Assembly: GCF_010093535.1 (NCBI RefSeq)
Contig: NW_022985203.1
Coordinates: forward strand, 124,001-188,000
Direction: 5' to 3'
From: Lindgomyces ingoldianus
Lineage: Eukaryota > Ascomycota > Dothideomycetes > Pleosporales > Lindgomycetaceae
Length of the DNA stretch: 64,000 nucleotides
The translations under genes were made by a program, and so were the position numbers. The notes under the pieces are model-generated. The model saw nothing but the letters and a program-made list of their open reading frames with translations, was not told the origin of the DNA and ran no database searches. How positions within the stretch are numbered: position 1 is the stretch's first letter; every line of letters starts with the position of its first letter. Positions 24,132 to 34,425 of the stretch are shown here, piece after piece.

Positions 24132-25826
24132 TTAGAGCTTGTGCAGATCTGCGTGCCTCTTGTGCTTGTAACCACCAGAAGGGACTGTAACAGTCGCGGT
24201 GTTGGTGATAGTTGTATAGACAGTATTGTCATCGCATGCAGTGATATTGGGGAAGGCATCAGCAGCGGTAACATACACGGTTGGAGTGATTGTAATGTAG
24301 ACAGGCGGCTTGCAAGCCCCGTCTCCGCCAGCACCGGAGGATTCGGCTGGAGAAGCTGTGCTAGCAAGTGAAGGGATAGCGTGGCTCAAGTCACTCGAAA
24401 GAGGTGACAGCCCGCTGGGAGAGTTTGTAGCCATGTCAGAGAAGAATGGGCCAAGGGTTCCAGTCTCAGACACATCCGGAGCTGTGGTTGCAACCGTTGC
24501 CAGGCTAGTAGGTGTAACATCCCCGTAGCCATATCCATCAGTGCCTTGAGCCTTCCCTGGGAGGCTGAGAGAGAGAGAAGTAGGGACAGCATGGGAGGTG
24601 AAGTCTACGACCTCAGCAGATGTAGCTTCAATAGTCTGGGCGGCAGACATGCTAGCGGCCAGAGAAGCACTACCAGATCTTAGAGAGCCAGTAACACTGG
24701 CGGGAGCAGAGCTTGCCTTTTCGGAGGCAGCAGGAGCAGCTGAGCAACCAGCTCCAGATGCGGATGTGGCGTCTGCAGGCCCAGATTGCAATGGATTGCA
24801 GCCTGGGAGCTGCTCAAGAGGGCTGCTGTCATCACCTCCGAAAGTAGCCTTTGCAGAGCACGATTTGAACTCGGCATCGTTGTCGTCGTTGACATTGTTG
24901 GCACCGAAGCAAGCCTTCATTTGGTCATTACCACATCCACATCCACAGTTGCAGTAACCTTCCGGAGCGATGGCTTTGTTGAGGACGCCCTTCTCCCATC
25001 CGTTGAGGAAGTCAGCGTGGAAGCCATAACCAGTTGGGTCACCGTTGGCCAAAACCCAGGGGCTGCTGTCCGCACTGTATTGCCCGTCAAATGCTGAGAC
25101 ATCATACCAGAATTCAATGAAGATAGAGGGGAACCTGGCAGTTTTGTGGGTGTCGGGACAGGCATCTAAGCCAGTGCCTCCAGCTGTAGGCCAGGCCATG
25201 TGGGCAGTTGGATCTTTGGGGTCGAGGTCCTTTCCATTCCAGCAAGCAGGGAACGTGATCTGAGAAGCTAGTCCCTCCTTGCAGGATGTGAAGCCCTTAG
25301 GGAAACCGATGGCATCGGTCGACGCGTAGTTCTCGCCCTTGCAAGACCATTGAATTCCAGGTCCCTTGTTAGTTCCAACTACGCCATCGTCATGACGTAG
25401 CATGCTATTTCCAGCGATCATACGGAAACCTTCAGGAAACTCGGTGACATTTGCTCTGATATTCCCAGCGTCACCAAATTTGTAGTAGATCTTGAGGAAC
25501 TTGTCAGGGACGCGGTAGAAACCAGTGTTGTTTCCGTTCCAATAGAGAGTTGGCCTCCAGTATAAACTTTTGTCGGGCTTTATGCGGGCAGTGGTGCAGC
25601 TCGATTCCTGGGTGGTATCAAACCCCATCGTCGCGGCAAGCCCGTTACCACCATCAAACGAATGAAGATGCGGGCTTTCGATTCCGGGGAACAAGGCAGG
25701 ATCAAGCCGCTGGTAGCTCATGGCGTTCCCGCCTCGATTATAGAAACTGAAGTATGGACCCGTGCAGTCGAAAGCAGAGGCCGTAGAAGCCAGACCGGCT
25801 GTGACCGCGAAGAAGTTGGTACGCAT
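24132..25826 (-). CDS. Secreted DUF1996-domain protein
   Basis: An intronless 564-residue frame. The signal peptide is MRTNFFAVTAGLASTASA with cleavage before FDCTGPYFSFYNR. Residues from about 25 to 275 match DUF1996, a fungal extracellular domain of unknown biochemical role: SPHLHSFDGGNG, LYWRPTLYWNGN, FPEGFRMIAGNS, IGFPKGFTSCKE, FPACWNGKDLD and FEFWYDVS-type blocks are all present in order. A Cys-rich segment CNCGCGCG follows at about 296-303. The last 200 residues are Ser/Thr/Ala-rich with TITPTVYVTA-type repeats, likely O-glycosylated. There is no terminal hydrophobic anchor; the end is basic (HKRHADLHKL). Such proteins are often abundant in fungal secretomes. The call is firm at family level; function is unknown. 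Confidence 0.88.
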   Translation of the reverse strand: MRTNFFAVTAGLASTASAFDCTGPYFSFYNRGGNAMSYQRLDPALFPGIESPHLHSFDGGNGLAATMGFDTTQESSCTTARIKPDKSLYWRPTLYWNGNNTGFYRVPDKFLKIYYKFGDAGNIRANVTEFPEGFRMIAGNSMLRHDDGVVGTNKGPGIQWSCKGENYASTDAIGFPKGFTSCKEGLASQITFPACWNGKDLDPKDPTAHMAWPTAGGTGLDACPDTHKTARFPSIFIEFWYDVSAFDGQYSADSSPWVLANGDPTGYGFHADFLNGWEKGVLNKAIAPEGYCNCGCGCGNDQMKACFGANNVNDDNDAEFKSCSAKATFGGDDSSPLEQLPGCNPLQSGPADATSASGAGCSAAPAASEKASSAPASVTGSLRSGSASLAASMSAAQTIEATSAEVVDFTSHAVPTSLSLSLPGKAQGTDGYGYGDVTPTSLATVATTAPDVSETGTLGPFFSDMATNSPSGLSPLSSDLSHAIPSLASTASPAESSGAGGDGACKPPVYITITPTVYVTAADAFPNITACDDNTVYTTITNTATVTVPSGGYKHKRHADLHKL

Positions 25827-27989
25827 GGTGTCTTTGCTATAAACACAGAGTTTGATCGTAGAACGAGATCAGGTAAGAATTCAAGACCAACAAAAAGAGT
25901 GCGTTGGACAATGAGGGAATGAAACCAAGTCTCAGACTCGTAACTAGCGAAAAAGAAGGAAGTTGAATAAAAGAACGAATGGGTGGTATTCCTGTACCGG
26001 AAGCCAAAAAAGAGCGAGGCGGAAGAGCAAGACTAGCATGGGGAGATACACAAGTATATACCTAGGCAGTCTAAATTGCGGGAGGGCGGGTACCTGAGGG
26101 CACGGCGATAGCAGCGCCTCACGGCGGACCAGTCTATTCTGCAGTCTGCTGAATTCGGACAAGCAGCTGCGGACTCCAATCTTGGTTCCTTGGAGATTCT
26201 TTCCTGGGTCAACGCAGAGCAGAGATTACGCAGGGGTGGCGCCCCCCAGCATCACGCCTTTTGGGAAGAGCTGCTGAGAAATTCCACTGCATTGAGCTGC
26301 CAGCGCCAGTGTGAAACAAAACGAAAAGCAGACAGATATGCCCAATGAAAGGCATCTGTTTCGCTGCAAGGTGCAGGTTGAAACTCTTTCGTCCCGAAAG
26401 GATGCAGTGGGTGCGCATCCAGACCCAGTCCATGCATGCGAATCGCGCGTGGCTGATTTTCAAACGCTCGGCATCTGCAACGGATCCCCCTGCGTAAAAT
26501 TACTGCCTTAGTTATGAAATCGCCGACCTCGCCATGAAATCGACCTCTCCCGAGCTCAGAATATCAGATTTCTGGCGAACCTTTTGCTGACATCCTGCAC
26601 TCAAATTAACAGTTCACGCCGGGACCGGAAGGAGGATAGAGGTGAGAAGCAGCCTTTGATCTCGAGGACTTTGGTGCTGCCCAGTCCACTCAAACCCTTC
26701 TTTAATCGTTCCTATTAAGGGACTACGATGCCGTTGTGCCTCTCAAATTGCACGTTGAAAGGGAGAGTACGTAGGATCTCCACTGTCGTTCATGGAACTA
26801 GGACTGGCAACTCTTTGTCATACACCTTACAATGCTCTATCTTCGCCGACTAGAAAACATCAATGGAAGCATAGTACCACATACAACCGACATCAACTCT
26901 GGCCAATACACACAAAGTTAATTGCAAAGTTTCGATGGTTCCTCCTTTCTAACCATTCTTATCAGAACGCTCTCGCCCAACTTGCCTCTGGGCTAACATC
27001 CCTACATGTGCTGAGCGCTAGGCTTTTTAAATAGCAAGAGTGTTGTCCAGATTCTGGCCCGGATCTGAGTGTGGAGAGGCTATTTGACTGGTGCGATCAG
27101 CCCGTTCGAGATCCACGTTTTTTTTTCAACAGTCTGCTGTCTGAGTAGTTGATGCGCCTATGATAGCGATTACGTCTTGCTGTAGCTGATGTTGACTGTA
27201 GGGTATTTTCGCGATAGAAAGCCACTAGATAATTAGTCGCTCATTCTGTTAAGTAATCATGCGATGAACTCTGTAGCAAAGACGATCCATTCAGTACCAC
27301 TGTGTTGAAACAGGACTGTAACATAGAGTAGGCTTAGTGAAGGCTATTTAGTAGTCGATTTGAAAGCCAGTGGTAAATAAGTACAATAGGATAGGAGTTT
27401 CATGAAGGCGAAAACAGTCAAACAGCAGAAGTTATCTCCTTATCCAAATCCATCTACGTCCCCTTGCCCTCTCCCCGTCCACGTCAACTAACTGATACAC
27501 CCAGGTGTTAGTCAGCTTATCATACAGTCGTGCTGCTATATGATACTACTTACTGGACCCGGCTACACCCAATCTGCTATGACTGGACCCTCTTCCGGAA
27601 AGGCTGGTTCACTCTACATGATGAATCAGCGAAGCTTCGAAACCAAGTTCCTTGAGTGTTATCTTGTGTATATATGGATAGAATCTATGTTTCTCTTTCA
27701 ATATTCTATCATCGTGCTACATCTTTACCTCTTTCCCATTTTTGATGGCCCCCAGGTTGAGATGGAGGTGAGACTCTCGGCTTTTGCACCCCTGGTCTCT
27801 CATATGAATTCCGGATCGTTGTGTAGAGTGATGCGTCTGGAAAGTTGAATTATATATCTAAATCACATAACACTAACTACAAGAGTAACTCGGTAATAGG
27901 ATATTCTTCGAGGTTTTTGTTAAATAGAAGCTGTCGGCGAAGACGTTGAGTTATTTTCATTTAAGGTGGCCTACGCGGTGGAGCAATCA
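25827..27989. other. DUF1996 upstream region and gene-poor interval
   Basis: About 2.2 kb. The first few hundred bases are the presumed promoter of the DUF1996 gene. The rest has short motif-free frames; a T-run occurs near 27118. No element termini were recognised. Confidence 0.5.
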
Positions 27990-28730
27990 AACAAGGAAGC
28001 AAGAGTAGTAACTTTGATTTTATTGGCAACATCATCTGACACAGGCTTCCAGGCTTGTGGGAAAGCTCCAGGATAACACACCCCAAGCTCCATCCATTCT
28101 GTTTTCGTCAATATTGTCAGAAAGCCATAAGAGATGGATGAAAGTAATAGGCTTTCCATTTTAGTTTTTCCTTATGGAACTAATAACCTCTAGAGCACGT
28201 CAAAAATACGGAATCTACCCATAAACCCAGCTCTTTAAGTACATGATAAGTGTGGCTAACATTCTCTATCATAAAACTCCAACCGATGTTTCATGTTCCG
28301 CTCAGATCTAGCGAGATCTTGTTGGCTTTCAGATCTCGGCGTAAGATGCCCTCGCGATAAAGGATTTTTAAATCCTCTAGCATCTGCCTTGTGAAGCTAG
28401 ATGCCACCGCGGACTCGAGCTTTCCATCATTTTGCACGCATGCACTCAATGATCCTCCAGACATATTCTCCATGAAGATTTAATATATGAGATGCCTTCG
28501 CTGGCTTCCAAGATACCAGTTAGTAGGTACATGATCCACGTGAGAAACGGCGTCAGCATGTTATCGGCTAATAATCGCCGCATTAGGTCTCTCATCCTCA
28601 GCAGTCTTTCTGATAGCATCATCGATAAAATTGATCTCTTTGACGACAAGAAGTTCCCCAGAAGTAACATTCATTTCAAATAATGACCAGGCTCCGACTG
28701 CGATAAGCTGACCCTTCATCCATTTGCAGT
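27990..28730 (-). pseudogene. Decayed MAPKKK-type protein kinase
   Basis: On the minus strand from 28730 the translation begins WMKGQLIAVGAW (glycine-loop region, degraded), then SGELLVVKEINF (subdomain II lysine). After in-frame stops come MENMSGGSLSACVQNDGK, SFTRQMLEDLKILYREGIL and RRDLKANKISLDLSG. These match the Ste11/Bck1-like kinase order, but the HRD histidine is replaced by arginine and the lysine-asparagine spacing is altered. Further down, GWSLGCVILEL near 28080 is subdomain IX. Stops occur between blocks, and no introns explain them all. The DFG and APE regions are not recognisable. It cannot encode an active kinase. Confidence 0.65.
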
Positions 28731-30542
28731 CCTAACGCAGTACGGAAGGAACCTGGATGTTAGAGTAAGGCGTAGGTGTTCCCAGCAGGTTCCGAGATTT
28801 ATTTAAGTCAGGAAGATAGCTGAAATCGACGATTTTGGGAGCAAGTTCATGGGCATATTGTAAATCCTGAGCTAGTCTAGAGCATACAATCTCTTTCCAC
28901 ATCCTGTAACATCCCACACATGCTTGGAGGAACCATGCAATTTCTTATGAACGCTAAAATCTGCCGTCCCGCTAAAGCTTGCCGCACATCTTTCGACGAG
29001 GAATCTCATACAATTGTTGTCGGTCGGGGTATCTAGAGGAATTTCGCCTGCAACTTCACCTTTCAGCGTTAGGAGAGTGTATTACTCCACTTTACTTGAT
29101 TCTCACCTATGGAGTCTTATGAAAAACAGACAATCACCGGAATCAGACTCAATCCGCTCTCCACTGGTTTCTAGATAGTCACCTGACAGAACCAAAGGTG
29201 CCAGTCACGACCCGAGACCGGGTTGGGGCCGTGAAAGAAGCGGTGGTGTTGCGGGGTCCGGCTGGTCCTGAGGGCCTGGGTCAAACGTGCTCTGCCCAAG
29301 AGCTCTATGATCATTTTGAGCGGAATCCCAAATTTTACCGAAACGTTACCCGAAGCGGTTCTTGGAGATTCTGCAATTGCTTCGGTCGACCATTGGTGAT
29401 CTTCAGCCGTCTCAGATCACGCAAATCGGCGATCCTGTTCAAATTACAAATACACAGAACTTTAGGATGGCCGAGACTCGCTCCAAGGTTGCGGGGCATT
29501 GCAGGCATATATTGCAATTTTGACAAGATATGTCTTAGCAACATCTAGTATACTAACAAGCTCGCCGAGTTGCTCTTCGTGGGTGGCTCTTAAGCGTCCT
29601 CGGTAATTTGATGTAGAATTAAAAATGGCAGTCAGATGTTCGAAACAGTATCAGACCTTCATATCGGGCATTCCTTAATCTTCAAGCTACTAATGGCCGT
29701 TGCTGGATGTCTGTGACGAGCAATTAGGGTAGATGCAAGCACATGGCTGGAGATCATGGAGTGTATGGGTTCTACCTAATTAGACGTTGGACTCCGCTGA
29801 AGAGTACGTAACACTAACCTCCACACTAGCCTCAGTGCTGTGTCTCGCAGGACACAAAACCACGAATTACAGGCACACAAACCACAGACCTCCTGCAACC
29901 TTCGAAGGGACTAGCGGAAAGCTCATGCTGTTCCCTTTGGCGTCAAACGCAGTTGTAGCATTGATACAACAAATCGAATTTCCAGGACTTCTTCAAGCTC
30001 CTTTCTGCAAGTCGTTGCCTCAGTGCCCGAGAAGATAGATCGAGAAATAGTGCTCGAAGTTACCCTTCCTTTTTTTTTTTTTTTTTTTTTAGCTCTGTTC
30101 TAAAAATTCAGGGCTGGGCTTATTGGTAAGCAGCACAGAGAGTAGAGATCCGAACCCGTGGAAGCGCACAGAACTGAGCCCATTGTTACTTCCCATTTTG
30201 TCACAAGCAACACTACCACTAAGAGATATCACAGTCTTTTTGTTGCCAATATTGCGTCATGGGTCTGTGGGCCAAGCTGATGATTGCACTGACCAAGGGT
30301 AGAAAGCCCGCTTGTCGCGAAGAAACGAGCCTAGGAAGTCTGAAGACTTGGTAATGAATCATAGGATGGGCGGAATGCTGTCGTGGTGTTGAGAAAATTC
30401 TGGGAGGCCGAGCCTGGCCTGCACTCTGGCACTCAACGTACCTTATCAATCTGACGAACTCTCACAACTCCACTATCCCCATACTTCCAATCATCTCAAG
30501 CCGTCTTCCCCATGTATATTGTTGACCTGTCCCCTTTCCGTA
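28731..30542. other. Gene-poor interval
   Basis: About 1.8 kb between two decayed genes. It includes a possible N-terminal extension of the kinase remnant (28917-28732 minus, weak) and a poly-T tract. No intact gene is supported. Confidence 0.45.
30070..30090 (+). repeat. 21-base poly-T tract
   Basis: An uninterrupted run of T. It could be the reverse-strand A-tail of a retroposed element, but no element body was recognised on either side. Confidence 0.85.
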
Positions 30543-32590
30543 ATGTCGGGCGTTAAGGTGACCGGTCTCATGCTCAGCATCGTGCGTCTGGTGATTGTGG
30601 CGCTGAAGAACTACGAATCAAGCCTAGAAGGGCCAAGGCCTTCTGGAAGTAGGAAGATAGTTGAACGACGCGATCCGAAGGCTTTAGTTCCAATACACTT
30701 CATACGAGCTTACGACCAGGGCTCTACTTGCTCCTATTGTTCTAGCGGCCGAATTTGAGGTTATGATAGCCGACGCCACCTCCAACCTTTTGCCAAAGCG
30801 AAGAACTTGAAGGCAGGCTGAAAGAGAAGCTTGCAACGGCATACGAGCTATACAGGCACACTATCATGGATGCCAAAAAAAATCATGATGAAAATTGCAG
30901 AGAACTTAAATTTAGAGCGATTGAATGACGTGGGTGGTCCTATCCAAGGTGAATCGGGGAAGACGCTAATAGCCTGCAGAAAACGAGGGACTACCTCCAA
31001 GCGACCATACTAATTAATGCTCAGCAGTCTTCATCGGGTAATTCACATGCATTTTAATTCTCGAAACGAATCAAATTTACCATGAAGAAATAGAGGATCC
31101 AGAGGCTCCTGGAGCCGAACCTTGTAGGCGTAGTCGCCAATGACAATTTATCGTACTTCTGGCACGTATCCAGCGATATGTCAGTACCCTTAACAATGCT
31201 CTCACTCGATTTTGGACCACTTCAACATGCTCAACCCTTGCCACCAGTTTACTTCCCGAATAGCGCATGGTGCAGTCCAGGAGTGTGAGTGGCAGAGTAG
31301 CTAAAACCTCGCAACTTCGGAGTGGTGGCGTCACTGGGTTCACCTATTCGGTCTCAGATGAACACTTCGCATGGATCATGGCAAAAGTGCAAGTTGTCCA
31401 GCCAGTACAAGCCCTGGCTAAGTAAGTGCTCCTCTCCATGGACATAATCATATCATCCATTACACATTCCGCACGCTTCCAGGCTACAAGCCTTGATATC
31501 TACATCTGAACACGCCTGTGTCCTCGACTCGAGTTGTCTAGATGTTCTTTGAAGTATCCTGAGATTGACTAAAGGATAGGGACAAAAGCAAATTTAGCAT
31601 TGCCGTCTCACCTCCGTTGCCAACACTTAGGCCTAATCATGAAGCTAATCGGGTCACTCTTTCTGAAATCACAAGCTTACGGATGGCGCTGCAGGGCTTT
31701 CATCTTGGAGGACATCCAAATTTTCTCCTTGACCATGTGCAGGGAAAGTTGAGCAGAGTTTCTCGTCTACTCAACATTTTCTACCGATGGATCCACATTT
31801 GTTACTTTATCCGACCTCCTCCGCGCGGATGAAATCTCAGCAGAGCAATTTCACGAGAGAAAACTATTACGTGCTTGCCGTGACTCTATGCTCTTCATTC
31901 CTCTAGCTTCATGCAACGCCTTGGTTAGGAAGTCGATGGAGTAAAAGTGACATCGTTTTCCGGGGGCATTCAGCCGACCAAGGCGCCTCTGTGCATATCC
32001 TTGCGGAGATCCGCCACCCACATATCGTTCACGTATGTGACTCAGGAACATGTGAATATCAGGGTACGTTCATGCTACCTGCTCCGTGATTTCATAGGCT
32101 GACGGTTATGACAGCATGCAATTGTAGTCACACCGCATTTGGTGACGATAGCGCAAAGATCATTGATCTTGGTATTCTGCTGTTCGAGATCTATTTTAAT
32201 CAGCCGATGGAGAACTTCTATACCAACGAAGAATTTGCAGACTCAAGGAACAAGCTCAATGACTCATGTGTCGTTAGGCGATGGATGAATCGTGAGAGGG
32301 AAAAGCTCTCCGGGACATTTCAGAATGCAATCGCTCACTGCTTGAGATGCTTCGCCAACCCAGATGCCAATCTCCAGGATACGGATTTCCGTCAAGGGGT
32401 GGTTGACCACATGCTTTTCCAACTACAGGATGAACTCTCGATCTGGATTGATGACCCACCAAAAGCTAAGCAAAAAGTATTGGGCCGCGTTCTGTTGGAT
32501 TATAGCCTTTGTCGTGCGCTGCAATATCTTCGTCCAAACCTGGTCTGCGTGGACTTGCAGGACTGCAAGAGACTCCGCTTAAAGAACTAA
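30543..32590 (+). pseudogene. Decayed DUF7580 (prion-inhibition-type) gene
   Basis: The frame from 30543 starts MSGVKVTGLMLSIVRLVIVAL, the usual opening of fungal DUF7580 proteins. The next family block, APIVLAAEFEVMIADATSNL, is in another frame, and EELEGRLKEKLATAYELY in yet another; stops follow. A long clean C-terminal block at 32108-32590 (160 codons) carries KIIDLGILLFEIYFNQPMEN and AIAHCLRCFANPDANLQD, matching the family's kinase-like C-terminal half. At least two frameshifts and several stops lie between the ends, with no splice model to remove them. Such proteins are linked to heterokaryon incompatibility and prion-like signalling. The family call rests on recollection of the pattern. 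Confidence 0.6.
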
Positions 32591-33494
32591 TGTTCACAAG
32601 TTCCGTGACCAATACTCCGCTCAGGTATACTTTAGATCTGCCATCAGCCAACCAAATGCCAGAGCACAGGCTCTTTCGCGGGGAACCACGAGGGGAAAGA
32701 CTAAAAGGGTCAGGCTTTACGAGTATGTGCCTGGCAGTTGGCCCGTTCACCTTACAAGCGCATCCGTTGTTGCACATGGCACGTACGCGTGGTCCTTTCT
32801 CCATAATATATTGTTACACAAGACGTTGTGTGAGTTGCCAAAGCTGAAGGAAGCGGTGCTTTGCAGCTCGCTTGTTCCAATACGAAATAGCCGAGATTTG
32901 AACGTGTGAGACATCAACGGAACAAGCAGTTCAACAATGGGAAAACCTGTCCAAAAAGAGGAGGTGAAGAGGAGTGACAATGGGGCGAAGACTGGGTAAA
33001 ACCATTACCCACGTCTAAAGCTGGACCTTACCGAAAGGCAGCAATCCGTCACCATGAACGGTTTGCGCATTGCGGGGTGAGTGAATGCTACGCTGCATGG
33101 ATATGGATTGCGGAGAAGGCGTCGTGAGCGGCCTGGTTGCATGCCGCATTGACACAGAAATTTAGGACAACGATAGCTTATTTCAACTTCGGACGAGGCT
33201 CACGGCCTATTTGACCTGTAAAAGTTGTCAAATCGCATTTCCGATTTGGTGCAAGCCCCGCCTCCGACCCTTGCGTGGCGACCGGCAGGCTACCTCAGCG
33301 AAACAGGTGAGTGTGTGTTCTCGGCCTGGCAATATCATAGAAGAGGAGTATTAATTACTCCTTGCGGCCGGCCTTATATAACCCCTCTGCTCCTAGCGCG
33401 GTTCAAATAGATTTCTTTGGCACCGCGAATTCCCTTGCTAATAAATCATGCTCTCCAGTCTTTGCACTGCTCGCATCCAATTTCCTATCACGCA
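32591..33494. other. GH45 upstream region
   Basis: About 0.9 kb with no gene; the 3' end is the GH45 promoter and leader. Confidence 0.5.
33375..33381 (+). promoter_or_regulatory. TATA-box candidate for the GH45 gene
   Basis: TATATAA lies about 115 bp before the GH45 start codon, a spacing typical of filamentous fungal promoters with a leader of several tens of bases. Inferred only from motif and position. Confidence 0.4.
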
Positions 33495-34425
33495 ATGACG
33501 CTCTCTTATCTTCGCAATATCGCCTTCCTCCTCGCCCTTTTCGTTGTCTCTATTCAGTGCACAAATGGCACTGGTGAGGCAGTAACCACTCGATTCTGGG
33601 ACTGTTGCAAACCGTCCTGTTCATGGAAAGAAAAAGCGAAGTTCTCCTCGCCGGTGCTCACCTGCAATAAAGCAGACGAACCCTTCAGGGATTTCAGTGC
33701 TGGGACCGGCTGTAATGGCGGAACTGCTTATTCCTGCTCTGATCAACAACCATGGGCAGTGAACGATACCTTCTCCTATGGATTCGCGGGTATCTTCGTC
33801 ATGGGCCATGTTGAAGATTTCTGGTGTTGTGCCTGCTACCAACTGAACTTCACGAGCGGACCAGTGAAGGGCAAGAGCATGATCGTCCAAGCATCCAATA
33901 CAGCATACGATGTGACCACGTCCAATCGATTTTCTCTGGCGGTAAGAAGTCGAACACTCAACCTCTCATTGATCTGGTTAATAATGTACCTCCAGATACC
34001 GGGAGGAAACACAACCTCTCATGACGCCTGCGCCAATCAGTTTGGTGTCTCACAGAACGTCTTCGGAGAGACAAATTCAGGTGTTAAGTCCATAGATGAC
34101 TGTGAAAATTTGCCAAAAGCAATGCAACCTGGTTGTCGATGGCGCTTCGACTGGTTCAAAGACGCCCAGTATCCCAGGTATGTGCGCATCTGTGTGATAT
34201 CCGGCCAAAGAAACCTACCTAACATTCCACAGCGCAACCTTTGCACGCGTTATCTGTCCAGCAGTACTGTCTGACAAAACGGAGTGCAAGCGCGACGATG
34301 ACAACGAGAAAGCGACTGTTGCTGCCAACGCCCAGATACATTCATCGTCTGCCACCAACCTTTCTCCAGCCAGGTCCGTTCTTGCAGCCGCCACCATGCT
34401 CATCACTGGACTACTCTGGGCATAG
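33495..34425 (+). CDS. GH45 endoglucanase with C-terminal hydrophobic tail
   Basis: Three exons (33495-33941, 33996-34177, 34233-34425) give 273 residues, phases consistent. The start at 33495 gives a good signal peptide (MTLSYLRNIAFLLALFVVS); an upstream in-frame ATG would spoil it. The GH45 signature TTRFWDCCKPSCSW holds the first catalytic aspartate. The second lies in SHDACANQFG, equivalent to the FDGC-PQFGG region of known enzymes. MQPGCRWRFDWFKDAQYP and the Cys-rich pattern complete the double-psi barrel. It hydrolyses beta-1,4-glucan outside the cell. Instead of a CBM1 the protein ends in a short Ser-rich linker and a hydrophobic segment (SVLAAATMLITGLLWA), suggesting a GPI anchor. Confidence 0.9.

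Noticed and set aside
24386..25263. Several short frames on both strands
   Set aside because: Shadows of the 564-codon DUF1996 gene.
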